From the NCBI GenBank assembly GCA_018136815.1, contig CM030931.1, positions 3,724,821-3,788,820 of the forward strand: a DNA stretch of 64,000 bases. Reading direction: 5' to 3'. The stretch is from Isochrysis galbana. Lineage: Eukaryota > Haptophyta > Isochrysidales > Isochrysidaceae. The notes beneath the pieces are model-generated. The model saw nothing but the letters and a program-made list of their open reading frames with translations. It did no database searches and had not been told where the DNA came from. Positions within the stretch are counted from its first letter, which is position 1. Each line of letters starts with the position of its first letter. The translations under genes were made by a program, and so were the position numbers. This document shows, piece after piece, positions 1-9,399 of the stretch.

Positions 1-319
1 ATTGTTGATACACGCTCCCACGCGCCGCCAAAAAGTTGATGGATAGAATGAGCCGGAATTTCCTACCGCATCTTCATGATGTGCGTGTATAGTGTGTCGC
101 GGAAACATGTGACAAGCGAATTGGCACGTCAGGAACAAGCAGTTTTGTAGATTGAGTGGCTGTAGGTGTAGGTAGGCTGTGTGGGTGGAGATGGAGACAA
201 GATGGAAAGAAAAAAACGTTGCCTTGCGAAGGCGTGTCCGCTACAGCTACTAGGAAACTTCCGCCACAAGAGGGATCCCGCAATCGCTTATATCCCTTAC
301 CTTACTCACACCCCTTCCC

Positions 320-357
320 GCAACTATCGTCAAAGTAATAGGGGCATGGAGCGCGCG
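320..357 (+). mobile_element. Terminus of the hairpin/ATGGAGCG element family
   Basis: The sequence reads AACTATCG, then about 10 spacer bases, then AATAGGGGCATGGAGCGCGC. This matches the type 2 terminus seen at 5563-5589, 7802-7831, 8472-8502 and 38385-38411. Only the end is recognisable here. What follows is a CTAACT repeat, so this is a solo end or a badly decayed copy. Confidence 0.6.
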
Positions 358-594
358 CTAACTCTAACTCTAACTCCCTCTTCCCTGGCCGTCTGAAGGA
401 CCACGTCCGTTGTGTCATCGATTGTGCGCGACGGTGAGCCGAAGACGGGAGTGTAAGATATATTATACTGTTTTGCACACGTCTTCACTTATTATTGTAA
501 ACGGACTATGGACATTTGTCATTTGATGGCTCAACTTGAGTCTGTTCTATCTCCATATTCATATTCGACGGAACGTGACCTCAGCTATTTTATT

Positions 595-598
<4 letters not shown>

Positions 599-676
<78 letters not shown>
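599..676. repeat. (GT)n microsatellite
   Basis: About 39 uninterrupted GT dinucleotides. Confidence 0.97.
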
Positions 677-677
<1 letters not shown>

Positions 678-1206
678 ATGTAGCTGTGTGGGCAAAATAA
701 ATGTGGAAGTGAGGCAATAACAATGTCCAATGTTCCCCAATATCTGCGCTAACTAACCGCTAACAACCCGGGCCGCGCGCTCGCGCGCTCGCGCGCGCTG
801 CTGCGCCACATACGCCAGCACTAGTAATGCCCGTAATCAGTTACTTTTTCCTTGCGACCAAAGGGTGTAATGTGCACATGTGGCGTACCAATACAGGAGT
901 AATCATGAGCTTGCTTACCCTTTGAAGCGAGTAATGTGGATGGGGTAGTGCACTACACTCAGTATTGTAGGTCTGGCTTGAGGCTTGACGGCAGCGCAAC
1001 GATGTCGGAGCGAAGCTCGTTTCCTCTTTGGAATGGGCGAGAGGACGCACACAGGGGCTTGCCTAGGGTGCACTCATGGCACTCTCTGACATATTCAGCG
1101 ACCGAGGCGGAAAGGCCTGGCCAGTACACCACCCACCGCTACTTCTCCCAGTAACTATATCACAAGAAGTTTTTCCCCTCTACCTCTAGCTCTGCTAGCA
1201 ATCGCT

Positions 1207-1290
1207 CGAGTCTCTAGCTCTAGCTCTAGCTCTAGTGCCCTAGCCCTAGCCCTAGCCGCTAGCTGCTAGCCCTAGCCCTAGCCCTAGCCC
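1207..1290. repeat. CTAGCT/CTAGCC hexamer repeats
   Basis: Several CTCTAG/CTAGCT units are followed by CCCTAG units, then by irregular GGTCGCC repeats. The unit differs from the CCCTAA/TTAGGG and CCCTAAA telomere repeats, so I call it a simple interstitial repeat. Confidence 0.8.
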
Positions 1291-1630
1291 GGTCGCCTGG
1301 TCGCCCGGTCACTCTCACACTACACACTATACTATACTATACTCACTCAATATATTATCTTTTCCTTTTCAACTACTTACTACTACTACTATTTTCCACA
1401 CCCGATGGGTGTTCAAGCATTGCCCAGCCCCAACCCTACCTGATTAAGGGGCTGGGAAGGCTAAAAAAATACCGAAGCCACTCCTCCGCCACCTCATCCA
1501 AGTACAAAAGGAGAAAAGGAGCGCCATTTAATCATTAATCGTTAATCGCTAAGGGGAGGGAGACGGCACAAAATACTCGGCTTGGGGGTTATACTGTTAC
1601 ACTAGAATAAACGCTGGAGGCGCGGCGCCG

Positions 1631-4600
1631 ATGGCGTCGGCGGCGTCTCTCTCCGAGTGCGCGGCGTGGGCGGTGGTGGCTGAGAGCGACGTGTGCGTCT
1701 CTACGATGGGCTGCGCGGCGCGTTTGGTCGAGGGGCTGCGCGTTTCGTGCGAGCCGAGCCGAGAGGGAGTTGGAGAGAGGGAGAGAGAGAGAGAGAGAGG
1801 GAGGGAGGGGGGTGGAAGGGAGAGAGTAGGGAGTCCTCCCTCCGGGTGGGAGAGGACTGTTCGTGAGCTTGTGGGCGCGTTCAAGCGGACATACATGCCA
1901 CTGCTCGAGCAGCACCCCTCGCTGCCGCTCAGCCTTGACAGAGTGCTTCGAGCGGCGCATGGTAGCCGCCACCTCGATGTGATCGTGCCACGTTGTGAGG
2001 CATCGGCGCTATCGCCGCTCATGCGTCCGCTCCCTGCGTTGCTCACGGGAGGACAATCGGCCGCCGAGCAAAGGACAGCACACGCGCCACTCCGCATCTT
2101 CGTGTACGAGGGATGCGCGGCGAAGCTGCCCCAGCTAGACGTGCGCGACCGGCTCTTTGGCGTGAGGCGCGTGCGTCTCCTAGGCGCCTCGGGCGCAATA
2201 GGGCTCACGGAACGTGCGCTACGCGCGCATGCGGCCTCCATCGCTGAGGGCGCTCTGCAGCCTCGCCGACACACTATCTTGCTAAGCCCACACGGGATAG
2301 CTGCGCTTTCGATGGGTGAGGGCCTCGCTACGGGAGCTGGGCCGCCCCCAGAGCGTGTGGCGCCTGCGCGTACCGTCGCCCACTTCGCGGTACTCGACGC
2401 CCTTGATTCCGATTTGACTCTGCCGAGGCGGGCGGGAGGTAGAATGGCTCGAGGCCGGTCGCGCCGCGGACTGCTAGGTCGGCCGAGGTCAAGAGCCGTA
2501 GCTTTGCCGTCGACCGCCGAAGAGCCAGTCCTCATCGACCCAGAGCTCGCGTCAGGAATCGACGGGGTGATGAGCGCCCTGCGCCGCCGGTACGCGAGGG
2601 CGTGCTTGGCTGTGCAACTGTGCGACGCCATCGCGCTTGCAACGTCGAGCATGCTCTCACGAATGAGTTCTACCTGCTAGCACCCCAGCGCCGGCCTCTG
2701 CACTCTTTTTGCGTGGTCGCTCTTAGACTGCATCGCATTCCACTTCTACGTGGCGCTCAAGGGTGGAGTGTTGCTGTGTGCCAACACTCAATCCCACAAC
2801 TTGAACCGCCCGCCTTCGCGTAGCGTCTCTGCGCCGCTTCCGCCCAACCAGTCCCATGCCCTGCTCGGGTCCCCCACACGTCTGTAGATACATCTCTTTC
2901 GATGGCATCGAGCCGTGGACCTCGCATAACGCACAACCGGCGATGGCGTTGCGCCTCTTCGGTTCGGCGCTGATGTATAGTGTTCCAGCGCCGCCAGCCG
3001 ATCCTGACTCAGGAGGGCCCGTCCCTCTGCGCTCACCGCTTGAAGTAATGACGTGCACTAACGAAACCTTGGGATGGGTCCTCGCACCTGATTCGCTTCT
3101 TGCAATGGCGAGAACGGGACGGATGACGCCTGCTATGCGAGTGCCGCCCCCGCATGATTGCAGTCCCGAGCGGGATGCCCGGGCTGCGGGTAATGTCAGG
3201 AGCGGTGAGGACAGCATTGGCTCCGTTGCCACAGTGCCGCGTAACGCCGACGGGATCTCTGTGTCTACTTGGCCAGGCAATGTCTCCCGCCCAGGCTTTT
3301 GTGGCGTCACAAATGACGGCGTTGAGGGCTCATGCCGTGGCAAACGGCCCAACCAGGGCTCATGGAGCGTGCGTGACCATCGCATCATCTCGTTCGCCGA
3401 GTGTGCTGCGCGTTGCGCATTGTGCGCCAACTGCAGGTAACCGCGCGTCTGGCCCCTGTGGACAAGCCGTGATTCTGCGCCTGCCTGTGTTGTGTGCCGC
3501 GCCTAGGGGATGGCCTCTCGCCCACGGGCCGTGTGCATTAGCCACTCGCCTATCATGTGGGCGCACGCCGATTCTGCACGCTCGGCGCGCTCAATCCCTC
3601 AAGCTGGTCATATGGTGGCCCATAGGTTTGTTACGTACTCGCCCTCCGAGGACGACTGCTCGTGGTACAGCCGGTGTAACTTGAACCACCTAGGCGTAAT
3701 GCCTGGTTTTTACTCGGCCGAGGTTGTACGGGAGGCGGGGCCCCTACGTCCGGTGTCCAGCGGGGAAGGCAACGCCTTCCGCGAGGCTCGATTCACGGTG
3801 CAGGCGACGGAGGCCTACTCGCGTCGAGTATCGGCGGATCGCGCCCTTCACACGCAGATGGTGCAAGGGGCGCTCGTCCAGCTACTCGGCTCCGTTACAG
3901 AGCTTCTGTCGGAAAATGCAATCGTGAGCACTATGCGCATCGCTCATAGCCAACATATCACAGTCGCCCGTGTCTCGGGGGCTTTGAAGCCGAGCGCGCT
4001 TGTCATGCCTTTCGGCTGCCTCGAGCCCGATTTTGTGTTGCACAACCGCCAGCTCTTGCCAAAGCTGCAAGATATTGAGGCTTGTGGCACACCAGCCCAC
4101 AACGCGAGCGGCGGTGCGGCAGCCGCGAAGCAAGCCGGAGCGCAGTCAACAATAGCTTCCGCCATGGCGCGCGCGCGGCTTCGTTCGCTTCTTAGCCGCC
4201 TCCGGCGCCGCGCCGAGACGTCCAACTGCGCTCGCGGCACGAGCGTCCAAAAGGACATGCACCTTTCGGGCTTCTCGTCGATGATCTCGTCGGTGGTAAA
4301 ACCGTGGACGGCTGCGATCCGTCTCAACATTGCGATGCAGACACCACTCGCCCAAGGAATTATGTCAGCCGCCGAGTGCCGCCGGCGCCCGCTGGATCTG
4401 GGCTGCTTCTTCGAGCCGATTGGCCCATCGTGCGAAAGCGGCGTCGGTCGGCGCGCGCCGGACCTGCGGCTTAATCTTGCGCAGCTTCGGCGTGAGTCGC
4501 CGATCGCGCGTGAAGGTGCCGCCATTCCGGCCGAGTTCCGGCAGTGGGGTGCCTTTTGGTGGGTCTCGGCGCTCCTTTCTGAGCTGACCAAGCCAAATGA

Positions 4601-5429
4601 GGAGTTGGCGATACGGCTTCGCCACGCCGCCGAGGAGAGCGGGCTGGCGCGTGCATTGGAAGCGGGCGAACTCGTCATTGGCATGCACATCAGGCACGGC
4701 GACTCATGCAGCGCGTCGGAGGCATCGCGCACATGCCGCACGTGCGAGCCGCTCGACGTGTATTTGCGCGCAGTGGGCAATTACGCTTACTCGGTAGGCG
4801 CTTCAGCTGTCTTCCTTGCAACGGACTCGCAGGAGGTGATTGATGCGGCGAATGCGGCCGCCAGGTATATGGCTGATGCAGCAGCCACGTCGGCAGCCCC
4901 GTACGGCGGTGCCCGATTGCGCTTCTTATTCGTGCGCTCCAATGTGAGCCGCTCATCCAACACGCCGGGAGCGCCACCGCCGGAGCTACTTGACAACCTG
5001 CTCAAGCGCCGAGCAGCCACGCGCGGAGATGAGTCCGGGATCCGTGCGTCGCACGCGACCGCGCTTGCGGGAGTCATTGACACCTTGCTCCTTGCGCAGA
5101 CGGCCATCCTCGTGGGAAAGTTCACGTCGGGTGTCTTTCGGCACGCCTACGCGCTCGCTGCCGTCGAGGCGGAGGGACTCAAGCCCTTCGTGTCTCTCGA
5201 CGCGCCGTGGTGTGCCGACTATGGGCTGCCTGCTGTGTACAACGACGACTTCCCCGAGCGCGGGCGGGCGGCGGCGAGGACAGCTCGTATGCGCGCGGCC
5301 GCGGAGGAGCAAGTTGTGGTAGCCGCCGCGCGGCTCGAAGCTCCCATCACGGGGAGCGCTAGTGGCGGTGGGGGCAGCGAGGCGCACAGCGTGGTGCGAA
5401 TGGCGCACGCCAATGTATGCTCGTGCTGA
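1631..5429 (+). CDS. GT23-like (alpha-1,6-fucosyltransferase-type) glycosyltransferase with N-terminal Cys-rich PAN-like region
   Basis: Proposed CDS join(1631..2589, 2888..3436, 3626..5429), 1103 residues. The second intron (GTAACC...CATAG) is well supported: it joins CALCANCR to FVTYSPSEDDCSWYSRC and restores a cysteine-rich, PAN/apple-like block. The first intron (GTACGC...CTGTAG) is in phase but less certain; exon 1 is unrecognised and includes a GA-microsatellite stretch read as Arg-Glu. The C-terminal half resembles GT23 enzymes. It has a GFSSMISSV nucleotide-sugar region followed by a conserved CFFEP..PSC block, then GMHIRHGDSC near residue 857, FLATDSQEVIDAA, and KFTSGVFRHAYALA near the end. 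These match the three fucosyltransferase motifs, with the HxRxxD-type basic/acidic site that binds GDP-fucose in the family. Family members act in the Golgi; no clear signal anchor is visible, so the true 5' end may differ. Catalytic-domain call is good; exact substrate unknown. Confidence 0.62.
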
Positions 5430-5562
5430 CCCGCACAAGGGCTAGTGAGGCGGCGCGTGCTGTACGAGACTACGCACTTATACTTGTCTTCTATCGGGTT
5501 GTGCGAATTTTTCTACTTACTACTATGTCAATCGGTCCGTCGGTTGTTCTCGTCTTGCGTCT

Positions 5563-5589
5563 AACTATCGTTATAAACGATAGGGTCAT
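5563..5589 (+). mobile_element. Left terminus of element B, split by insertion of element A
   Basis: AACTATCG...CGATAGGGTCAT is a type 2 terminus that stops exactly where element A begins. The remainder (GGAGCGCGCC and onward) resumes at 7177, after a duplicated AGGGTCAT. Read together, 5563-5589 plus 7177-7831 form one element with inverted ends. Confidence 0.6.
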
Positions 5590-7168
5590 CAAAAACTATT
5601 GTTATAGTTTTAGCGATGGAGCGCGCGCCGACCGCTCCCCTCTCCCAGCCCCCCGCCGCCACGACGCCCCAACGGGGCCGCCCCAAGCCGCCGGAGCCGA
5701 AGCGCTCGCAGGCCTCCGCACCGCCCGACACCGACGTCGAGATGGCCCCGCCACATTCGCCTCCCAGGCAGCCACAGAAGCAGGGAGCAGGCAAAGTCCT
5801 GTTCCCTGCAGACCAACACAGCCAGACCCAGGCTCAGAACACCATCGCCGCCGGACAGCCACCCACTGAAGGACTCCCCATGGGGTGTGGCAGCTCTGCT
5901 GCCACCCCCATGGCGGTAACTCCTACCACCTGTGCACCCCTCGGGGGCGGGCACATGACACAACAATCAATTCTTGGAGCTTTTGCTCCCTCCAACCAAC
6001 AACCAAATCCCACAGCAAAATCATATGCTCAAGCCGCGCACGGACACAAGGGGAAAGAGCCACACAAGCAAGCTCAGCAGCCACCAACCCAACAGCTTCA
6101 GCCACAGTCGCGCAAGCGGGCCGACCCACAGTCAGACCCGATGCCGACTCCCAACAACAACACCTCATTCGCCTCCCCTCCACCAGAGGAGGAAGAAGAA
6201 CCCGAAGACACCCCTTTTTTCATTCAGCTAGCTCAGCTAGCTGAGGACAAAAAGGACATTAAGAGCGAAGATGTAGCAACATTCATGAAATTCCTACTCT
6301 CCAGGCTGGAAGGCCTAGATGCCACGCCTGACGGGATGGACAAGGGCCGAAAGGGCCCATGGATCTTCTACGTCGACGACGATGCACACAATCAATTCAA
6401 GGCCGCCTACGGCGACAAACTTAAGACGGTACTCTCGGGAATCCCGCACGAATTTGGAGTCACCTACGGCGAGCTAGCCGATTCAGCACCACGCAAATCT
6501 AGCGCGGTCCGGTCCTCCCTCAAGGAGGTCGCCACGTACATCATTTTCCGCATTTTCGACCCGATTAAGGCGTACAAAACCAAAACTCGACATTTGGCTA
6601 GCGCACTGGAGCGTGAAGGCTTCCATGTCCTTAGGGAGCATGATCGGATCTGAGACTTCGTGACCATCGAACCGCCTTGCATCCCCCCGTTTGTGGTCGG
6701 AGGCAGGGCGAGCAGGTTGCCACTCTGCTTCCATGCACCGCCAAAGGATCATGTGGCACTCCTCATCAGCTTTGGCGGCGTTCTGCACGTGGGCCTTAAA
6801 TGCAGCGGGTCACTGCTGTTGGCAGCAGAACGGAGGCCGTGTTGTCACACGTGGTGAACGCCGTCGCAGAGCACACTACGGTATTCACGTCGTCCATACT
6901 GACAAGCTGCTCGGCCGAGAGCCTGCAGAAGAGCTTAGCTAGGCGGATGGACGAGTATTCCCAGAAGGTCAACAGAGAGCGGAAGGCGGCTGCTGACGAC
7001 GACAAAGCCCAGTCGCTTCTCACTTTCTACCGCGGAAAGGTCTGGCCGAACTCGTTCGGTGATGTGCTCATTCATGCACATTCTCAAAAATCGGAGAGTC
7101 AGTTGGGATTATTATCATAAAGCGATACAAGCGCTGGGCTTCGGCCCTGGTTACTCTAGCTGGCTAGC
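5590..7168 (+). mobile_element. Element A: hairpin/ATGGAGCG family copy with ORF, inserted into element B
   Basis: The element is bounded by an exact 8-bp direct repeat, AGGGTCAT (5582-5589 and 7169-7176), the expected target-site duplication. It starts with CAAAAACTATTGTTATAGTT, in which AAACTAT and ATAGTTT form a 7-bp stem around TGTT. Six bases later comes the ATG of a 345-codon ORF. The right part (6660-7168) holds only short open frames and no terminal poly(A). I see no reverse transcriptase or transposase, so this copy looks non-autonomous or truncated. A related copy is element E at 17672-18808. Confidence 0.6.
5616..6653 (+). CDS. ORF1-like protein of element A (MERA-type N terminus)
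   Basis: 345 residues with a true ATG. The first ~200 residues are Pro/Gln/Ser-rich and disordered (MERAPTAP start, GRPKPPEPKR motif). A four-glutamate run follows, then a more ordered region rich in charged residues (about 205-345) with FLLSRLEGLD and PWIFYVDDDAHNQF. The N-terminal MERA and GRPKPP patterns recur in element E (17697), in the short element at 50426, and in antisense at 7804 and 38387, so this is a repeat-family protein rather than a host gene. By analogy it could be a nucleic-acid-binding ORF1-type product, but no zinc knuckle or RRM is visible. Function is unknown. Confidence 0.5.
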   Translation: MERAPTAPLSQPPAATTPQRGRPKPPEPKRSQASAPPDTDVEMAPPHSPPRQPQKQGAGKVLFPADQHSQTQAQNTIAAGQPPTEGLPMGCGSSAATPMAVTPTTCAPLGGGHMTQQSILGAFAPSNQQPNPTAKSYAQAAHGHKGKEPHKQAQQPPTQQLQPQSRKRADPQSDPMPTPNNNTSFASPPPEEEEEPEDTPFFIQLAQLAEDKKDIKSEDVATFMKFLLSRLEGLDATPDGMDKGRKGPWIFYVDDDAHNQFKAAYGDKLKTVLSGIPHEFGVTYGELADSAPRKSSAVRSSLKEVATYIIFRIFDPIKAYKTKTRHLASALEREGFHVLREHDRI

Positions 7169-7831
7169 AGGGTCATGGAGCGCGCCTCGCTCCCACCCCC
7201 CCTCTCCGCCCAGCCCGCCGCGCCGACCGATCAAGACATGACCGACGCTGTGTAGACGCAGCGCCCTCCGGCCAGGGCCACGCCAGCCTAGGTATCCGCG
7301 AGCCACGATCCGAGCCTAGCCACAGAGTCAGACGAACAGGATGCACCACATCACCACACAAGACACCACCACAGACGAATCCACGCACAACTAGAAAAAA
7401 AAATTCTTGAATAGGCCTACTTCTATCGCCCCCCACCGCCCTTTCCGCGCGGGCTCTCACAGACAACGCCCTTGCCCCACCCTCACTCTGCTTTCCGCTC
7501 CCCCCCCTCGTTCCTTTTTGTTCGGTTTCAGGGGGTCCACGCACAACTAGAGCCTTAGAGCTGGCTGTGGACTGGGGTGTGGGCGATGTGCTGCAGCCTG
7601 GCTGTCAGCATGTCGGCTTGCTCTTCTTGCTGTTCGCAGTGATGCGGGGGCGGGGGCGTGACTAGTGGCTGCGGTGCGTGCTTGGCTTGGCGGGTCGTGC
7701 ACTGACGTGGTCGCTTTGCTTAGCGACAGCGGGGTGTCCATGAGCAGTTCGTTTATCTTGGCGAGGGCGGCGGCAGTAGGGGTGGGGGGCGGCGCGCGCT
7801 CCATGACCCTTTCGGTGCTTTATCGATAGTT
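7169..7831. mobile_element. Element B: inverted-terminus copy of the ATGGAGCG family
   Basis: The left side carries AGGGTCATGGAGCGCGCC (7169-7186) and the right side its reverse complement (7795-7809), followed by CGATAGTT at 7824-7831. Both ends read outward-to-inward as a start codon plus MERA: rightward from 7175 and leftward from 7804 (MERAPPPTP). A head-to-head pair of two 5' ends, or a MITE-like derivative with long terminal inverted repeats, would both fit. The interior has no family domain. Confidence 0.55.
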
Positions 7832-8044
7832 GATATATCTTCAACACGGGACACGGGGACCAGACGGGTCACGCACCGTACACAAACTGCTGAGGACTAC
7901 CACTCCAGGCCCCTTGGCTGCGCGTGAGTAGCGACGCGGCAGCCGCGAGCAAGGATCGGAGAAGCACCGGCGCTCCGCACGCTCTTAGTGCGCCCCAGCG
8001 CGTTCGCTTTCGTGGTCCCTTACAAGTCAAAATAGTGTTTGACC

Positions 8045-8502
8045 TCCCTACCTATCGGTTTAACGATAGTTTTGATGGGTTAGGGCGGGTAATTAGGAGT
8101 AGCATAAGCATAAGCACTCTGCCACACGCCGTGCACGTAGCGGTTGGTTTGTTCTCTCAAACGCATTGTTTGGCCCTCCGACCTCTAAGGGGTTGCGGCC
8201 GCTGGTCGCTAGAAGGTGTGAGTGAGACTGGTGTTCCATGGTGCATGGCGCATGGCTGGTGGCCTTGTAGCTTGCACGAGTGACGCCAGCTGTCAACGGT
8301 CTAAGGGTGGGACGGTCAGGGCTCGTGCGCACCTAGGTGGGCGCGGGGGCTTCTCGAGGGTCGAGGGCGGCTTCGGTGTCGGCCATGGCCATGGCCATGG
8401 CCATGGCCATGGCGCGGCCGCGACCGTCCGTTGCGGCGGGGTGGGCGGAGAGAGAGGAGCGGCGCACGCTCCATGACCCGATCTTTTTACAGATAGTAGA
8501 TA
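8045..8502 (-). mobile_element. Element C: ATGGAGCG family copy, minus orientation
   Basis: The right end at 8466-8502 reads ACGCTCCATGACCCGATC then a CAGATAGT tail, the reverse complement of a type 2 terminus. Reading leftward, the frame resembles element D at 38.4 kb (a SWSVRRS/SWSARRS dipeptide block), and both share a CCATGGTGCATGG stretch. A GCCATG hexamer microsatellite lies at 8382-8412. The left boundary is not defined; a terminus-like TATCG...CGATAG at about 8060-8078 may belong to this or a neighbouring copy. Confidence 0.45.
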
Positions 8503-9097
8503 GTTTAGGCAGCAACCGGCTTATAGGCTGTATGCGGGTGCGCTGAAGTGGCCATTAATTGTCATCGATCCGTTTGACAACAAACTACTAGCAGTATTGA
8601 GCAATTATCAACAGTGGAAAACGCCTCGAGGTAGCGCACGCGAGCAATGCGCGTAGCTCGGGAGCCCTAGCGGACGAGCCCTCGGGGGCTCAGGAGAGGG
8701 GGGGAAGGAGGGTTTTGCCAAGCCATCGCCCACGTCCTCGATTCATCGGTCGGGTGCTTGCCCCCCGCAATACACTAGCGAGAAAGCAGCGGCAACACGG
8801 TATATGACGATGCACGACGCATGCGATACTGCCGCCCATGCGCTGGCGGACGTGCGACGGATTGAGCCGTCGAATGGCGGCGTTGGCGCACAATATGCAG
8901 CGCATTGGGTGAGAATGTTGACGCCGATGAGGGGGCGAGGGAGCAAGGCGCGTCGGCTAGCCCGCAGGTCCGCGTAGCACGCCGGGGAGGACGGCGCTTC
9001 TCGAATACGCCTCTCCCCATCACGCTCGTCGCGCACCACCTTGGAAACGAGCGTTTGAAATGGTTCATTCCACGACATCGGGACCCCCTTTGCGCCC
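8503..9097. other. Intergenic region between element C and the PH-WH2 gene
   Basis: I see no supported gene. It holds the 3' flank of the minus-strand gene that ends at 9098. Confidence 0.5.
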
Positions 9098-9368
9098 TCA
9101 TCCCGCCGGTGCTGTCCGCGCCGCCTTCTTCTCTTTGGCCTCCTTGGCCTTCTGTGCCTTGAGCTCGCGCAGCCGCTTCTCACGCGGATCTTCTACCTCT
9201 ATTTCCCCTTTTTCGATCGCCGCCATGCGTGCCTCCTGTTTCGCTTTGCGCGCAGCGATGGCGGCGAGCAGCTGAGAGCGGCCGTCATCGCCTTCGGCGG
9301 CTGAGGCGCTGCTACTACTGCTAGGGGCGCCGCCGGCGGCGGGCGGCGGTGGCGGCGGCGGCGGCGGT

Positions 9369-9399
<31 letters not shown>

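Larger units (their letters stand above)
1..1630. other. Intergenic region upstream of the GT23-like gene
   Basis: No convincing coding sequence is visible. The stretch holds a 39-unit GT dinucleotide tract (599-676), an alternating CG-rich block near 770-800, a run of CTAG-type hexamer repeats (about 1207-1290) and a short terminus of the hairpin/ATGGAGCG element family at 320-357. The promoter of the gene starting at 1631 should lie at the right end, but I see no recognisable core element. Confidence 0.6.

Noticed and set aside
1207-1290. Possible telomere repeat (CCCTAG)
   Set aside because: The unit is not TTAGGG or TTTAGGG, is short and irregular, and lies inside gene-bearing sequence.
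1597-2652. Minus-strand 351-codon ORF opposite the first exon of the GT23-like gene
   Set aside because: Low-complexity Arg/Ser/Ala composition and no conserved motif; the opposite strand splices in phase with the Cys-rich exon.
3154-3684. Alternative plus-strand ORF across the second GT23 intron
   Set aside because: It lacks the cysteine pattern; the spliced frame gives a continuous, recognisable domain.
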